Counted from the first letter of the stretch, positions 1 to 36,015 are shown. The stretch: DNA of 64,000 nucleotides from Amoebidium appalachense (GCA_963693365.1 CAVNZM010000012.1:4340001-4404000), one strand, 5' to 3'. Program-made: numbers and translations. Notes: generated from the sequence alone by a model not told the origin.

Positions 1-56
1 GGCAGGAAAAAAAAAGAAAAAAGAACCAGACTAGATGCACCCCATTGCCCCCTCTC

Positions 57-133
<77 letters not shown>

Positions 134-386
134 AAGAAAGCCCTTCAGGTCTTGCAATCGCCATCATCGACACCATTACAAGCAAGCACACTGGCCGAGG
201 ATGAGTGCAATGCTACTGGGAACTAATATAACTACTACATGTAAGAAGGTGGGGAGAAGAGGGGAGAGAGAGAGAGAGAGAGAGGGGGGGGGGTTGGAAG
301 AGACAGAGAGAGAGAGGGGGGGGGGGGGGGGGGGAGAAACGGAGGGAAGGGGGGAGGGGGGGGGGGGGGGGGGGTGAGATGCTGAC

Positions 387-3063
387 CCTGGAAGAATATC
401 CTTGAATACAGACAGCAGGGAGACGATGGCTAGTCTGCGGGTGACAATGTCCCGGGCAGAGTCGGATGCATACTCGTGGAGACTCTTCAGCTGTGTGATC
501 TGCAGAAAGAGGATTAATTAGTAGGGACCGTGTGCATTTATTGATTTTTTTTTTTTTTTTAAAAAAAAAGAAGAAGTTTGGAGTTGCCATTGACGATATT
601 CCCCTTTTGCCTCTATGTTTCCACATAAACAAAACTCAATTGCTTCAATCCCCCCCCCCCCCCCCCCCCCCCCCCCACACCTCTCTCTCCCCTCGGGCCG
701 ACCCGCTCAGGCACCTCACCCGTCATCAGAAACAAGCACAAGCGTGTGCCAAGCAAAATCACAGGCACGCAAACACACATGCTCGCGTGTGTGAGCACAC
801 ACGCACACACATGTCACAGTCTCTCGACTGTACCCTCTTTGAGCCATTGGATTCTTTTTCTTTTCGTAATCCTTTCGTTACTTGGTGGTGGTGGCCTAGG
901 CTTCCTTCTTTCGCTTCTATTCCCCCCCGCCCCCCTCCACCTCCACCTTTTGCTTTCCTTTCCCTTCTCTTTTCTTTTTTTTTCCGCAGGGGGAGGGGGG
1001 GGGCGGGTGCAGTATGGGTGGATGTCGGTACTAGTGGATGTGTGTGTGAGCTTGTGTGCCTGCACGTGTAGTTGCTTGTGTATGTGTGTGCGTGCGTGTG
1101 CGTGTGCGTGTGCGTGTGTACGTGTAGTTGCTTGTGTGTGCGTACATGTGCGTGTGTGTGCGTCAGGATGTTTTGAAGGGAGAAGCAGGGAAATGTGTGT
1201 GTGTGTGTGTGTATGTGTGCGTGCGAATTTGTGTGCATATGTGTGCGGGCACACATCTGTGTGCATGTGCCTGTGTGCTTTGCACTTACGTTAGCCTCTG
1301 CATCCTCCAGCACCAGCATTGATATGCGCGCTATCTCCTCCTTGGCCTGCTGCAGCGCCTGCCGCGCTGCTAGCGCCTTCTGTGCCAACGTCATCTCTGT
1401 GCATGGCCGATAATTGGTTATCAAAAACACGCACTTTCAAATACCAGGCATGAAAATTTCCGGGATTTGGATGGCCTTGGACATGGCCGAACTAAGGTTG
1501 TCGAAAGCCGGAGCCCAAATAACTCGGATCTGAAATTTAGCAAAACCCGAAACAAGATTTTTTCTGAACATCTCGTGTTGCCGAACCACGGATCACGGAG
1601 ACTCACAATTCTTACTTTCGTGATAACACAAAAAATGCCTGAAAAAAACGAATCTTGGGTCGTATTTTTCTGGATTTCTTGCACATTCAAGAACGACAAC
1701 ACAATATAGAATTCGCAAAAAAAACAAAACTAGAACACATAAAAAGAGCATAAAGAAGAGCCCATTTTCAGAAGAAGCCAGCCCAAGCCAACCACGGGGA
1801 GAGAAGGGGGGAAGGGGGGAGGGGAGAGGGAGATAAAAAGCACTACCGAGTATGAAGCACATTCACAACGGACAACCCAATGCAGAATCTAACAAAAGGG
1901 AAACAAGAAGAGCATCTAAAAACAGTGGGCATTAGCAGCAGAGCCCCGTCAGGGGGTGCTCCAAGGAGGGAAGAGGGAGGAGGAGCGGGGGGGGGGGGGG
2001 GGGGGGGGGGGTTTGCATGCAGAACACGATACGAAGTACGCATACACGACGAGAAGCATGGTGCAGGACACATGCAAAGGCAAACATTCAAGTATGCAAC
2101 ATCAGCCATGTGCACAGTATGCGTCATAAGCAGAGCCCATCCTCAGGGAGGACCCAAGTCATCAATTGCGTCTGAGTTTCGACCCCTCAGCCCGCGTATA
2201 TACGACGCTCCAACTCAGACAGCAGCATCAACTAACCTTGGGCGGGTCAACTCGTCTTGATCAAAAACGAGCAGGGTTGCTTATGCAAGCAAGGTGAGCA
2301 AAACGGTGAAGATGTGTGTGCAAACTACTGCAGCAATGCAGCGAAAAATGCATATGTGCTTACAGATGCACGACACAGAGCAACCATGCCCGGTTGCATG
2401 GAAGTAAAGCGGTCTCCCCCAGTGGTCTGTCCTGAAAGGACACCTCTGAAAGAAGACTGGGGGGGTTTGAATGGGGAACACGGTACGAAGTACGCATACA
2501 CGACGAGAAGCATGGTGCAGGACACATGCAAAGGCAAACATTCAAGTATGCAACATCAGCCACGTGCACAGTATGCGTCATAAGCAGAGCCCATCCTCAG
2601 GGAGGACCCAAGTCATCAATTGCGTCTGAGTTTCGACCCCTTAGCCCGCGTAGTGGGGGGGGGGGGGGGGGGGGGGGAGGGTGCGTGCGTGCGTGCGTAA
2701 TCTATTTATTAGAGTACTAATGTTACAACTATAAAACCTACTAATAAGATAGTAGATAAAGAAGAAAGTTGGACATGAGTGAGTTTTTTTTTGTGTGTGT
2801 GTGTGTGTGTGTGTGTTTGTGTTGGCGGGGAAGGGGCGGGGGGAGGGGGGGAGGGGGGGGGGGGGGGGGGGGGGGGCATGTATGCATTAGAGGGTTGGAG
2901 ATATGGAGGAAACGCTCAGGAGAAAATAAAAAGCGTAACAATACATCCGATATCGAACCATAAAATGGGGGGTAGGGGAGAGGATGGGTGGGGGTGGGGG
3001 TGGACACTGTGCGTGTGTTTGCGTGTGTGCGTGTGTGTGTGTGTGCGTGTGTGTGTGTGTGTG

Positions 3064-3096
<33 letters not shown>

Positions 3097-3413
3097 GTTC
3101 CATACCTGCTGGCTCCGGGGCACCGGGTGGCTGGCTGTCGTCATCCCCGTCACCTCCCTCCTCCCCCATCTCCAAGTCACTCTCCCCCTCCCCATCCTCA
3201 AACCCCTCTTCACTCTCTGCACCCTCTCCCTCCTCCTCCTCCTCCCCTTCCTCTTGGCTCTCGTCGGATTCTGCACGGAGACGCGGAAAAATTATGAGAA
3301 TGCAGCATTGTAATGTGGCTCATTCATGTTAAAGGTCTACCCCCATTTGTACGGTTACACATCAAAATGTGTGGTCTGTATTGCTTGGACCCGACTAGCG
3401 GTGTCTTAGCTAG

Positions 3414-3447
<34 letters not shown>

Positions 3448-3565
3448 ACACACACACACCACCACCCCCAGCTCTCCCCCCCCCCCCCCAAGAAATCAAA
3501 AAGATATGTAAATATCTTCCCTGCATCCCCATCCGTCCACAAACCAAGAGTGGGGCGGGGCGGGG

Positions 3566-3600
<35 letters not shown>

Positions 3601-4210
3601 GGATGGATGGGGGTTAGGGACCACGAGAGGCAACGTACCTTCATACTTACTGTTTCTTTTGTGCTCTTATTTGCTTTGGGGCAAGGGTGGAGGTGGGGGA
3701 GGGAGGGGGGGGCAAGGGGGCGGTTTAGACAGCAATAAATCTTGTGCCACAAAAACCCTATCTACCATTTGCACACCACACGGTCGAGAGATCCCCCTCC
3801 TCCCACCACCCCCGCCGGTGCGAAAAGCGTTCACACCCACACTCACACACACCACCACAATCAACCTCAAGAAAAACCCACCGGATTGATCTAATCTCTC
3901 GTTCCTGTAGATCCGTGCACCCATCTTGATCGGCAACCGATTAGACTCGATCTCCTTTTGGGCTGTGCGGGGTCTCTTTTCCTGCTCCATTTCTTCGTCT
4001 TCACTGTCCTCCACCTAATTGGTTCTCCCATACAGTTAGGAACGGAAAATGCATATAGTCAGCCGAAAATGGGGGGAGGGGGGGGGGGGGGGGGGGAGGG
4101 GGAAGGGGGGAAAGGAATATGATACTCAGGAAATGTGTTCGCGATGTGTGTGTGTGTGTGTGGCGGGGGGGGGAGGGGGAGGGGAGGGCATGGGGGAGGG
4201 AGATGGGAGG

Positions 4211-4267
<57 letters not shown>

Positions 4268-4852
4268 TGTACCTGTGTTTGGGCTCATGCGTGTGGGATG
4301 TGCCGTTCGTGTTGTGTGGGTCCTTGTGTGTTTTGGAAACTGAAGAAGGGGTGGGGGGGTGGGGTGGGGGGTCCGAAATCCGTTTGCAAATGTGTTTTGT
4401 TTCGACAACAGAACCCTCCCTATCCCCTCCCCCCCCCCCCCCCTCCCCCCCTCCTCCCCGGCGGACACCCACCCAAAAGAAAATACAGTGCTTATGCCAT
4501 ATTAGGGAGTACGTTCATAACATGCTGGGAGCACTTTACCTTTCGTTTTCTCCTTTGAGCATTCTCTTCGACCTTATTCTCACGCAGCCGCTGTTTGATT
4601 GCCTCAGCCTGTGATTTCTCTTTGCTGTGTTCACCAAAAGAACGAGTAAGTAGGCAGAAAAACAATGAAATGGACTGGGAAGAAGAATTGGGGGGGGGGA
4701 GGGGGGGGGGGGGGGGGGGGAGGAGGAGAGGGGGGGGGGGAGGAGGAGAGGGGGGGGGGGTTGTTGATTTTGTGCGGTAGAAGTGAGGGCAGCGCGTGCT
4801 GGGCGGATGCGTCGGGCTTGTGTGTGTGTGTGTATGTGTGTGTGTGTATGTA

Positions 4853-4893
<41 letters not shown>

Positions 4894-5072
4894 ACGTGCG
4901 CACACGCACACATGCATGCGTGACCCCCAGAGCATGTTTGTGTGGTGTGTTGTAAGGGGGATAAAAGGAGGGCCGGGGGAAGGGGGGGGGGAGGTTAAAG
5001 AGAGGGAGAAAGGCCTGTTCGCCTGTTTGTATTCATCCCCCCCCCCCCCAAAAAAAAAAAAACAAAAAAACA

Positions 5073-5147
<75 letters not shown>

Positions 5148-5288
5148 AAAAACCAGACATGGAATCTGCAGACACACCCACAGTGCACCCTAGGGGTCAG
5201 CCACCGATTTTTTGTAGAAACAGAACAATTGAAAAGAGTTGCACCAAAAGAAACGACAATACTCGGTTGCTCATTGACAATAAACAAC

Positions 5289-5319
<31 letters not shown>

Positions 5320-6291
5320 AAAAAAAAAAACACCCCCACACACCCATCCCCCCCCCCCCCCCCCCCTGGCTTCCCTCCCTTCTGTGCGCACAAGTGGTTC
5401 AACCCCAAAAGATCATCCCTCAACACCGAGCCACCCCCTCCCCCCCCCCCCCCCCCCACCCTTCCCCCCAAACACCCCCCTCCCCCGGGGAGGCTTACTG
5501 GCTTCCTGCCTTCCTCATCCCCCCCTCCCCAAGTCCCGCCCCCCACTTCCCTCCGGGATAGCTTCCCGGTTCAAAAAAAAAAAAAAAAGAAAAAAAAAAA
5601 AAAGGGGGGGGGGGGGGGGAGAAGAGGAGAACTCAAACAAAAACACAAGTTTCTACGCACAAATCCACCCACCTCACGGGCTTTGATATTGCCTTGGAGT
5701 CCATACGGGCCAAGAATACTATGTCGTAGTCCTCAGAGTCCTCCATGTCGATCTCAGACCCGCTGTCCGTGTTGCCTTCCACGGGCACAGGGATAGACGC
5801 CTGCAAAATTTCCACGGGTTATACCGTGAATATCTGCGGAGATGGTCTAATCTTGCTTTAATACTGTCGATACCCCGCGAGTATTCAAGGACGTTCTGGT
5901 GTCATGCTTATGAGTGCACCCACACCTCAAATGAAAATGTGAATATTCAGAGATAGATGTTGAACACAATGCCATACTGTGGACATTCCGTGCATATTCC
6001 GGGAAGTTCTACATAGAATCATGCTTATGAGTGCATCCACATCGTAATTGTTTCTTGAGTATTCAAGACATATTCCGATTGAATGCCCATTTTGTAAGTA
6101 ACCCGTGTGTTTTAGAGAACATCCTAGAATCAAACATTATAAGCCATATCCCGATACAGTAAATCTCCCGTGAGTATAAATATACCCGCTATACGGGATG
6201 TTGTATTAAATCTACCTCCATAACTATTTCTATTTTCATTGCAATGCGTGCTTGCTCGAATATTCGTTTGGAGCTTGTGTGGCCATGATAT

Positions 6292-6323
<32 letters not shown>

Positions 6324-6537
6324 CCCCCCCCCCCCCCCCCGCGGGTATCCTTCCATTAGTCACTCGGTTGATTTTACCAGGCTTCAGTTCCCTCTCTCTC
6401 TCCTCCAACCCCCCCCCCCCCCCCCCCCACCGCCTCCAACTCCCCCCCCCCCCCCCCTCCCCCACCGCCTCCAACCCTCCCCCCCCCCCCCCCCCCTTCC
6501 CCCCCGTCGACTCCCCTCCCCCGCCCCACCGAAGGAG

Positions 6538-6569
<32 letters not shown>

Positions 6570-7170
6570 CCGCTACCTTTCCCCCCCCTCACCTCATCCA
6601 AAATGCCAGCCACACAGGCACACAGTCTGCCCGATAAACACAAGTGCCCTCGCCCCATCCAAGAAACCACCTTTCCCCTCTATTCCCAAACGACTAGCTT
6701 TTCTCCTGTGTTGACCACCACCTTTTTTCCCCTCCGACCCCACGTCCACCTCCCTTCCCCCCCAGCCCTGCTTGCTCTTCTGCCTTAAAAACTTGCAATC
6801 GAGCAGAGTGGAACTAGGCCACATGAGGCCACATGCCTCCCTCCCCCTCCCCCCCCTCCCCCCTCCCCCCTCCCTCCCGGAAAAAAAAGGCAAGAAAAAG
6901 GATATTTCCGCCTAGGTGTCATCACAATTATATATTTTTGTTCCACGTTCCAGCACACATACATAATCACACACACACGACGCTTACCTTTGGGAATCTC
7001 TGTTCTGCCTTCTCCTTCTTTGGGCCCTTCGGCTTGCTGGCACCGGGCCTTTTTTGTGCAACAACATTCTTACCCGCCTGCCCTTTGCCTCCCTTGACAG
7101 CCTGGGTTTTCTGGGTTTTGGCGGGCTTTCCGGGCTTTCCCTTGCCTGCTGGGCCTTTAGGCTTGGCCAT
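387..7170 (-). CDS. NOC3: Nucleolar complex protein 3 (NOC3), 5' part, cut by window edge
   Basis: NOC3 family proteins work in the nucleolus in export and assembly of pre-60S ribosomal subunits (family knowledge). Seven exons join in phase: 6988-7170, 5673-5800, 4540-4624, 3882-4014, 3106-3270, 1290-1396, 387-499. All have GT-AG introns. They give about 304 residues, against roughly 800 in full-length homologues, and the rest lies beyond position 1. Residues 1-61 are Lys/Gly/Pro-rich, as expected of a nucleolar tail. An acidic stretch is followed by FLARMDSKAISKPV, then RLPIK in exon 4, a long Glu-rich exon 5, and finally EEIARISMLVLEDAEAN joined to ITQLKSLHEYA and RRLAIVSLLSVFKDILPG. The last part matches the start of the conserved NOC3 core (human SLMELFKDITPS region). 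The ATG at 7170 is the first in the exon and is followed by a good donor (GTAAGC). Introns hold poly-C/G, (CA)n and dispersed repeats. Family assignment is firm; exon 3 is the least certain. Confidence 0.85.
2021..2198. repeat. Dispersed/tandem repeat family A, copy 1
   Basis: About 175 bp that recurs almost unchanged at 2478-2652 in the same NOC3 intron. It contains ACGAAGTACGCATACACGAC and AGCAGAGCCCATCCTCAGGG. It sits directly beside a run of about 30 G at 1987-2010. Related but diverged copies in the opposite orientation lie at about 17321, 20744, 30530 and 45821, each next to a C run. It is therefore a dispersed element rather than just a local duplication. Confidence 0.75.
2478..2652. 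repeat. Dispersed/tandem repeat family A, copy 2
   Basis: Near-identical direct repeat of 2021-2198, with only a handful of substitutions. It is followed by another G run (about 2655-2677). The high identity implies a recent duplication inside the intron. Confidence 0.75.
2875..2965. repeat. Dispersed repeat family B next to G run
   Basis: A long G run is followed by GTATGCATTAGAGGGTTGGA and ATATGGAGGAAAC. The same arrangement, a G run then ATGTATGCRTTAGA and AATATGGAGGAGAC, recurs at about 62987-63070. Parts of it recur at 36945, 61699 and 62499. This is a short dispersed repeat whose end is the homopolymer. Confidence 0.5.
5876..6080. repeat. Degenerate tandem repeat in NOC3 intron 1
   Basis: Two diverged units about 124 bp apart share the core TCATGCTTATGAGTGCA (near 5903 and 6027) and flanking GAGTATTCAAG and CATATTCCG words. 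No open frame of interest runs through them. This looks like an old local duplication inside an AT-richer part of the intron. Confidence 0.5.
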
Positions 7171-7780
7171 GATTCTGGCCTTTTTATAAACAAATTGACT
7201 CTGATGGCGCAGTTAGTGACAACGTGCCATGTACGTACAAGAGCTGAAAAATGTGATGTACTTAACGCTAGATGCTTAATTGATTACGAGATAACGTGTC
7301 ATGTATGTGATGCGCTGCTCAAATATGCGCAGTTGGCCGCTGTACGCACGGAACATTGAGTTAAGCTTTATTAGTCGAGATGATGCACATGCCCAGCGCT
7401 GAAACCACAAAAGCCGATGGATCATGCAAACAAACAACTTAAAGCCGTGTCTTAGGTCACATCACATATAGCTCTAGCTTATCCACTCCCTCGCAAAAGA
7501 ACTCCCTTCCTTGTTTACCAGCATCGACCTCCGGAATTCCCTGACTTCTTTCGAAACTCAAGCAAACGGAACACACAAACGTTGCTTACTACTACTGAAT
7601 CTCAGTTGGTTGCACGTGTACATGTGCGGTGCCGTTAGATCTTGGTTTTGCGTAAATGGGTGCGTCGATGACGTCACAACGCACCACTCTGCCCATGTAC
7701 GCTGCTTACACCAGCCAACAGCACATAAGATTCATGTTGCTGGTTGAAGACCTACCACCTACTGAGGCGGTGTCTCCGTT

Positions 7781-7820
<40 letters not shown>

Positions 7821-7943
7821 AAAAGGGACCGCCTGAGTAGATGTTAAAACGTCGCACGTGCGGCAACACGTCAGTACGTGTTAGGTTGAAGACCATGTAA
7901 ACAGGGAAAAAAGAAAACGTACCCTTTACATGTATTCCAGTTT
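7171..7943. other. Intergenic spacer between HD gene and NOC3
   Basis: This 773-bp spacer lies downstream of the HD phosphohydrolase stop and upstream of the NOC3 start, both genes reading leftwards. It must hold the NOC3 promoter. It contains the inserted MITE at 7753-7883. I see no convincing ORF and no obvious TATA box. Weakly repeated words (AACGTGYCATGTAYGT near 7220 and 7293) are present. Confidence 0.5.
7753..7883 (+). mobile_element. MULE-like MITE, copy 1 (131 bp)
   Basis: The element starts TACCACCTACTGAGG and ends with the complement of TAACACGTACTGACG, so it has imperfect terminal inverted repeats of about 15 bp. Both sides carry the identical 11-bp word GGTTGAAGACC (7742-7752 and 7884-7894), a perfect target-site duplication. 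The interior has a T run of about 30, an inverted GAGGCGGT/ACCGCCTGAG pair, and the palindrome CGCACGTGCG. It has no coding capacity. TIRs with 9-11 bp duplications are characteristic of Mutator-like transposons, so this is best read as a non-autonomous MULE derivative. It lies about 60 bp beyond the HD gene stop. Confidence 0.85.
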
Positions 7944-8327
7944 CTATTCGACAAACACGACCTCTTCTGCGTTTCTGTCCAGCAAGTTCCCAAGAGCCTC
8001 AATCTCAGTCAGTACATTCTTTCTAGCCTGTGCCTCCAGGGCACTATAGAAATACTGAGAGAAAAACAGTCTGTCTCTGTCCAGGAATTTACGCAAGACC
8101 TGTGGCCTTTTAGTGCAGTACACTTCCATCGGTACGTGGATATATTCTTGACGTATTTGCTGGGCGTACTTTCTGTACTCTGTGAAGATGGAGGAACACT
8201 GTGTTGTCAGCTAAAACAGTTCTGATGTTTGTCGTTAGGGTGTGTGAGCAGGTGGGGGAGGGGATGGGGAAGGGGGAAGCTGAGAGAGGGGAGAGAGGGT
8301 TCTATGCTGGCAAAAAGTTTGAGGAAA

Positions 8328-8375
<48 letters not shown>

Positions 8376-9719
8376 AAAAAAAGGAAAAGAAAAGAACAAA
8401 AGAAAAGAAGAAGTAAGAACGAAAAGAAAAGTCTTAGAAAATAAGTGAAAAAGGAAAGGAAACGAAAGAGAGAAAGGCCAAAAAAAATTAATAAAAAATA
8501 GGACTTGACTTATGAAAAGGAATCAGGCAAAACCAAGCAAACAGAAAATACACCAAGCTAGGTGTGATACCTGGCCATGGTTTGCCGAGGACGGAGAGAT
8601 CCAAATCCAAAAACAAGGTTAGGTCGGTGTCCTTGGTGTCTTCCAGGGTGTGTGTGCGAGTGGCCAGTATGTATTTCTTGACTAGCGCAGCGTCCTTTTC
8701 GTCCTGGAAGGGAAAGACGAGGGGAGAAGGGTGGTATATTAGTTTTGTTGTCAATAAAGGAAGTCGTAAGTTATCATATAACGCCACTTCAATCATTGAA
8801 AAGGGATGACGGTTGTTTTGCAGCTTCAAGTAGAATTTCTAGGGTTATACAGAGTTGTGAGGACGGGAGGGATGGAGACAAGAAGTCAGGTTCGCAGGTT
8901 TAGAAGGAGCAATGGTGTGCACTTCGCTTGACAAAGACTGCAACAGCCCATGTGGGGTTGAGTCCACAGTCCGGCAGGTGTCAGATACTGAATATGTATG
9001 AGTTGTGGTCTAGACATGATCATCTGTTTTCTTCTTTTCGCCCGTTTAAACCAAACCATGGGGTTTGCCTACCAGCTGGCAGGCAGAGGCAAAGTCGCTG
9101 AAACATGCTGCGCTCAACTCCTCGTTGTCGCTCCGTGTGGCATCATAGATGATGCTGTTTTGACAGGAAAGTGTTAGGCTACTAATTAGAGCAATTCCAT
9201 TATTAAGGTACATCCCAAGTGATTCAGTTATGCTGCCTACTAGTGCTTTGCTATATGTAGAGCCGGCATGTGGACATGCTTTGTGTGCTTGTGCGTGTGG
9301 TGCACCTCGAAAGATGGAAAGATCTATATATACCAGGGAAGTGCAACATTGAAGCTTCAAGTAGCTCACTCATGCAGCTGCCAATAAACACCCGAAGCGA
9401 TTCCGTAGTCCCATGCCTAGCGAATAAATATTGTAATAAACTCTAACACTTACTCGTGGAAAAAGGTGGCAAACAGAATAACACTTCGCTTTTTCACCTG
9501 CGCCTCGACCTGTGCGAGCAGGGCAAACATGGCCCTGAGGTGGTCTAGTGTGTGATACTGCCGGCTGCCGGCTGTGTACTCGGACAAAATACACTGCCAA
9601 AAGTGGTTGCTTGAGTTGGATTCCTCCACATAATTCCAGAGAGCAAGTGCCTCCCTCCATATGACTTTAAGATCGTCGTGTAGGTCCGCATTTACGGTCG
9701 AATCTTTAGTAACATTCAT
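7944..9719 (-). CDS. Predicted metal-dependent HD-superfamily phosphohydrolase (COG4339-like)
   Basis: Four exons (9454-9719, 9073-9154, 8571-8703, 7944-8179) join in phase to give 238 residues, close to the usual 200-220 of this bacterial, fungal and plant family. Visible family signatures are YHTLDHL (His56, His60), FFHDIIYD (His88-Asp89, formed across the exon 1/2 junction), RSDNEELSA, LFLDLDLSVLG (Asp149, Asp151) and EYRKYAQQIRQEYIHVP (across exon 3/4). The His and His-Asp positions are the expected metal ligands of HD hydrolases. The physiological substrate of the family is unknown, and I do not assign one. No signal peptide or membrane segment is seen, so it is probably cytosolic. The start ATG at 9719 is chosen because the frame has no good upstream extension and the length fits. 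It is divergently arranged with SCC3. Confidence 0.88.
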
Positions 9720-10087
9720 GTTCGTGGTGTAGAAAGTTTGGCCCGGGTGCGTGCTTTGGGCCTTCCAAATGCTTTTGCTTATGTCGTGGACAGAAGTTGT
9801 TTGCCTGTGTTATGGAAGATTTAATAAGGGTGTGTGTTGCGTATCCATAAGTGCATGTCTATACTTTTTTTTTTCGCGGGGGGGGGGGGGGGGGGGGGTG
9901 GTATAGGAGGGTTGAGGGGGGACTGGGGCACCAGAGGGGAAAGGGAGGGAGAGAGGGAGGCCTAGAGAAGGAAGATGGGACTGAGGAAGGGAGGGAGGGA
10001 GAAGGCAGAAAAAGATGGGGAGGGGGCGGGTTGGGTGGAAGAAAGATATGGACGGCTGCGGACGGTAGTGAGAGAGGGGAAGGGGAA

Positions 10088-10147
<60 letters not shown>
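10088..10147. repeat. 60-base G homopolymer in the divergent promoter
   Basis: Uninterrupted G run between the HD gene and SCC3, about 590 bp upstream of the SCC3 ATG. Such a run can form stacked G-quadruplexes. Its length may be inexact because of sequencing error. Confidence 0.9.
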
Positions 10148-10148
<1 letters not shown>

Positions 10149-10442
10149 GTGCAAGAGAAAGTGTTTGTAAAAGCCCCCGAAACTGTCGTTCAGGTGGTCA
10201 AGTGCTAGGCCGGCCAAGGTTTTCGGTAATGGCCAAAAAGATTACAGGTGGAAGTGCTGCAATGCTGTCGCCCGGAAAAAAACGGACTTCAAATGTACTA
10301 AGTAGCCCATCATAGTCATAGCTGAAAAAAAAAGTTCTTGTGCTTCCTGTGAGGGGTCTGAGTCGACTGCGCTGCCGACTGGTCCGCCCACCGGGGAGCC
10401 AAATTGGCTTATCTTTGCGATCGGACCAATCATGTTCCGTAA

Positions 10443-10455
10443 TTTTGGCGCGAAA
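10443..10455. promoter_or_regulatory. E2F-type site (palindromic)
   Basis: TTTTGGCGCGAAA matches the E2F/DP consensus TTTSSCGC on both strands. It lies about 290 bp upstream of the SCC3 start and 13 bp beyond a CCAAT box. CCAAT plus E2F is typical of S-phase gene promoters. Binding is inferred. Confidence 0.6.
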
Positions 10456-10495
10456 CACGTTACGGTTGATGCCGTCATGACTTGCTCAGCCCGCC

Positions 10496-10505
10496 CCCGC
10501 GAAAA
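10496..10505 (-). promoter_or_regulatory. Second E2F-type site
   Basis: CCCGCGAAAA on the plus strand reads TTTTCGCGGG on the minus strand, a strong E2F/DP match. It is about 230 bp upstream of the SCC3 ATG. Two sites 50 bp apart make chance less likely. Confidence 0.55.
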
Positions 10506-10734
10506 CCCGGCACTTTCAAAAGTTGACTCGCCCGCGAAGCTGACCGAGGGAACTATATTAGCACTGAGTAAACAGTTTGGGGGGAAAGGGCAGGATTAGT
10601 TTAGTTTAGAACACGCAAAATAAACCATTAGGACAGGAGTCAGTCAGTTCGGTGAGCTGAAAGAGGGAAATCGAAAGCGTCGTCTGCACTTTTCACACAC
10701 GTCGACCGACCACTTTTCGTGGTTCGTTGTCAAC

Positions 10735-33813
<23,079 letters not shown>

Positions 33814-34401
33814 AAGCGGTGACACCGCAAAATACTACTGCTATAATAGGTTATCATAGTTACATTATATTGTGGGCGGAAATTTAAATGGTTTATAATA
33901 TTAGCTCTAGAATTGTTGGCGGAAATGCTTTAAGATATGGCATGTATTTGCAATAGATACCCGGTGCAGATCTAGAACTTCTGTGATCTAGTAGAGTTTC
34001 TACGCGTGTTATTGATTGAAGACTCTCGTGCAGTTAACGTGAACTGCCACACACAATACGTATTCTCTTGTATAGTTTGGGGGAAATAGTTAAATAGGCA
34101 ATGGTTTAATAATAGTCATTGCACTGGGTGGGTTTTTGGCGCTTGCGTTGGTATACAACTTAAGAATGTTGGCATGTTCGCTCCGTACTCTTTTTGTCAT
34201 TTATATATTCTTCAATGACATGATGGTGGGTCGGCGGAGCCGCACTGGGATATAGCTAATATCAACACAACTGTCATAATGTGTGTGCGTGTGTGTTATT
34301 AAATCTACCCGAGAACAGAATAGTGTCAGTGACGTGTAGTAATTGAAAGTAATGTTCGTTCTGGTTGGGGTTGGGGGCAGTGCCCGTATGGTGAAGGCAA
34401 G

Positions 34402-34407
34402 AATAAA
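34402..34407 (+). terminator. Possible SCC3 polyadenylation signal
   Basis: AATAAA about 590 bp after the SCC3 stop, the first canonical hexamer I see downstream on this strand. The assignment is weak, because a divergent signal could lie nearer. Confidence 0.3.
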
Positions 34408-34888
34408 GAAGTTGTCCTTCATTCAGATTGGGCCCTCTCTCAGGCTATCTCAGTGTAATACAGTGGTGCACGAGTAGTCTCGTACTAACGTGGCACAAGG
34501 AATGATGGGCCGTGTGGTGGCCAAAACTACTAGTAACACCAGTGTACCATGACCATAACTGAGTTAATAGTAGAGCCTGTCCCAAGATAATAGCCCCTTG
34601 TTTCAGCTTGTTTCTGGCCAGTGAATCCGAGCATGTGACCAAACGTTCACAAAGAATTACTTGTCGCATTGTGACGATGTTACGGTCATCCATGGCATAC
34701 TGGTGATGATGTTTAACGTGAGTTACGTACTTCGTGCACAGTTGTGTGTGTCTGCGTTGTACATCATCACAATGAGTGCATGCACACTGCCATGCACACA
34801 CACCCCACACGCCTGCACACATCGGGACATACACATATCATGCCCTTATTTCTTTCACACACCCACACCAACAACCATCATGAACTGA

Positions 34889-34937
<49 letters not shown>

Positions 34938-35090
34938 ACCCCAACCCCAACCCCCATCCACCCACCCTAACACCCAGTTGTTCCCTCGATCACATTTGTC
35001 CCCGCTCCGCGCCGACGAACATCAGTGCCAGCTGTCATCACCACAGAAGAAGGTGGGTCAACTATCCCATCCCCCCCCCCTCCCCCCCTC

Positions 35091-35133
<43 letters not shown>

Positions 35134-35362
35134 AGGCGGGCCCCTGCCTTCCCTCCCTTCCCCAAAATGATGAGCTCTCTTAAAATGCCTCTTGGATAGA
35201 TGGATGGGGGATGGGGGATGGGGAGGATGGGGGATGGGGAAGCTTCGGGGAAAAGAAGGGGGTTGGGAGGGGGGAGAAGTGCGGGGGGGGGGGGGGGGGA
35301 GATAAAGAGAGCGAGCGCGAGAGAGGGAAAGAGAGTATGTATATTATATATCTAGAGAGAGA

Positions 35363-35415
<53 letters not shown>

Positions 35416-35459
35416 TGCGTGTGTGCGTGTGTGTGTGTGTGCGCGTGTGTGTGTGTGTG

Positions 35460-36015
<556 letters not shown>

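Larger units (their letters stand above)
9720..10734. promoter_or_regulatory. Divergent intergenic promoter, HD gene / SCC3
   Basis: A 1,015-bp region separates two genes transcribed away from each other. The HD-gene side is G-rich and holds a 60-base G run (10088-10147). The SCC3-proximal 350 bp are of normal composition and carry opposed CCAAT boxes (ATTGG 10403-10407; CCAAT 10426-10430), a GC-rich patch at 10491-10500, and two E2F-type sites. No TATA box is obvious. No ORF here looks real; the Gly-rich frames are G-run artefacts. Confidence 0.6.

Noticed and set aside
4796-5686. 296-residue ORF across CA, C and A runs
   Set aside because: It is built almost wholly from homopolymers, with no domain, and it overlaps NOC3 introns.
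33905-33925. Short match to the complement of an 18S rRNA word (TATTAGCTCTAGAATT)
   Set aside because: Only about 16 bases match and the flanks diverge at once; no rRNA gene is present.
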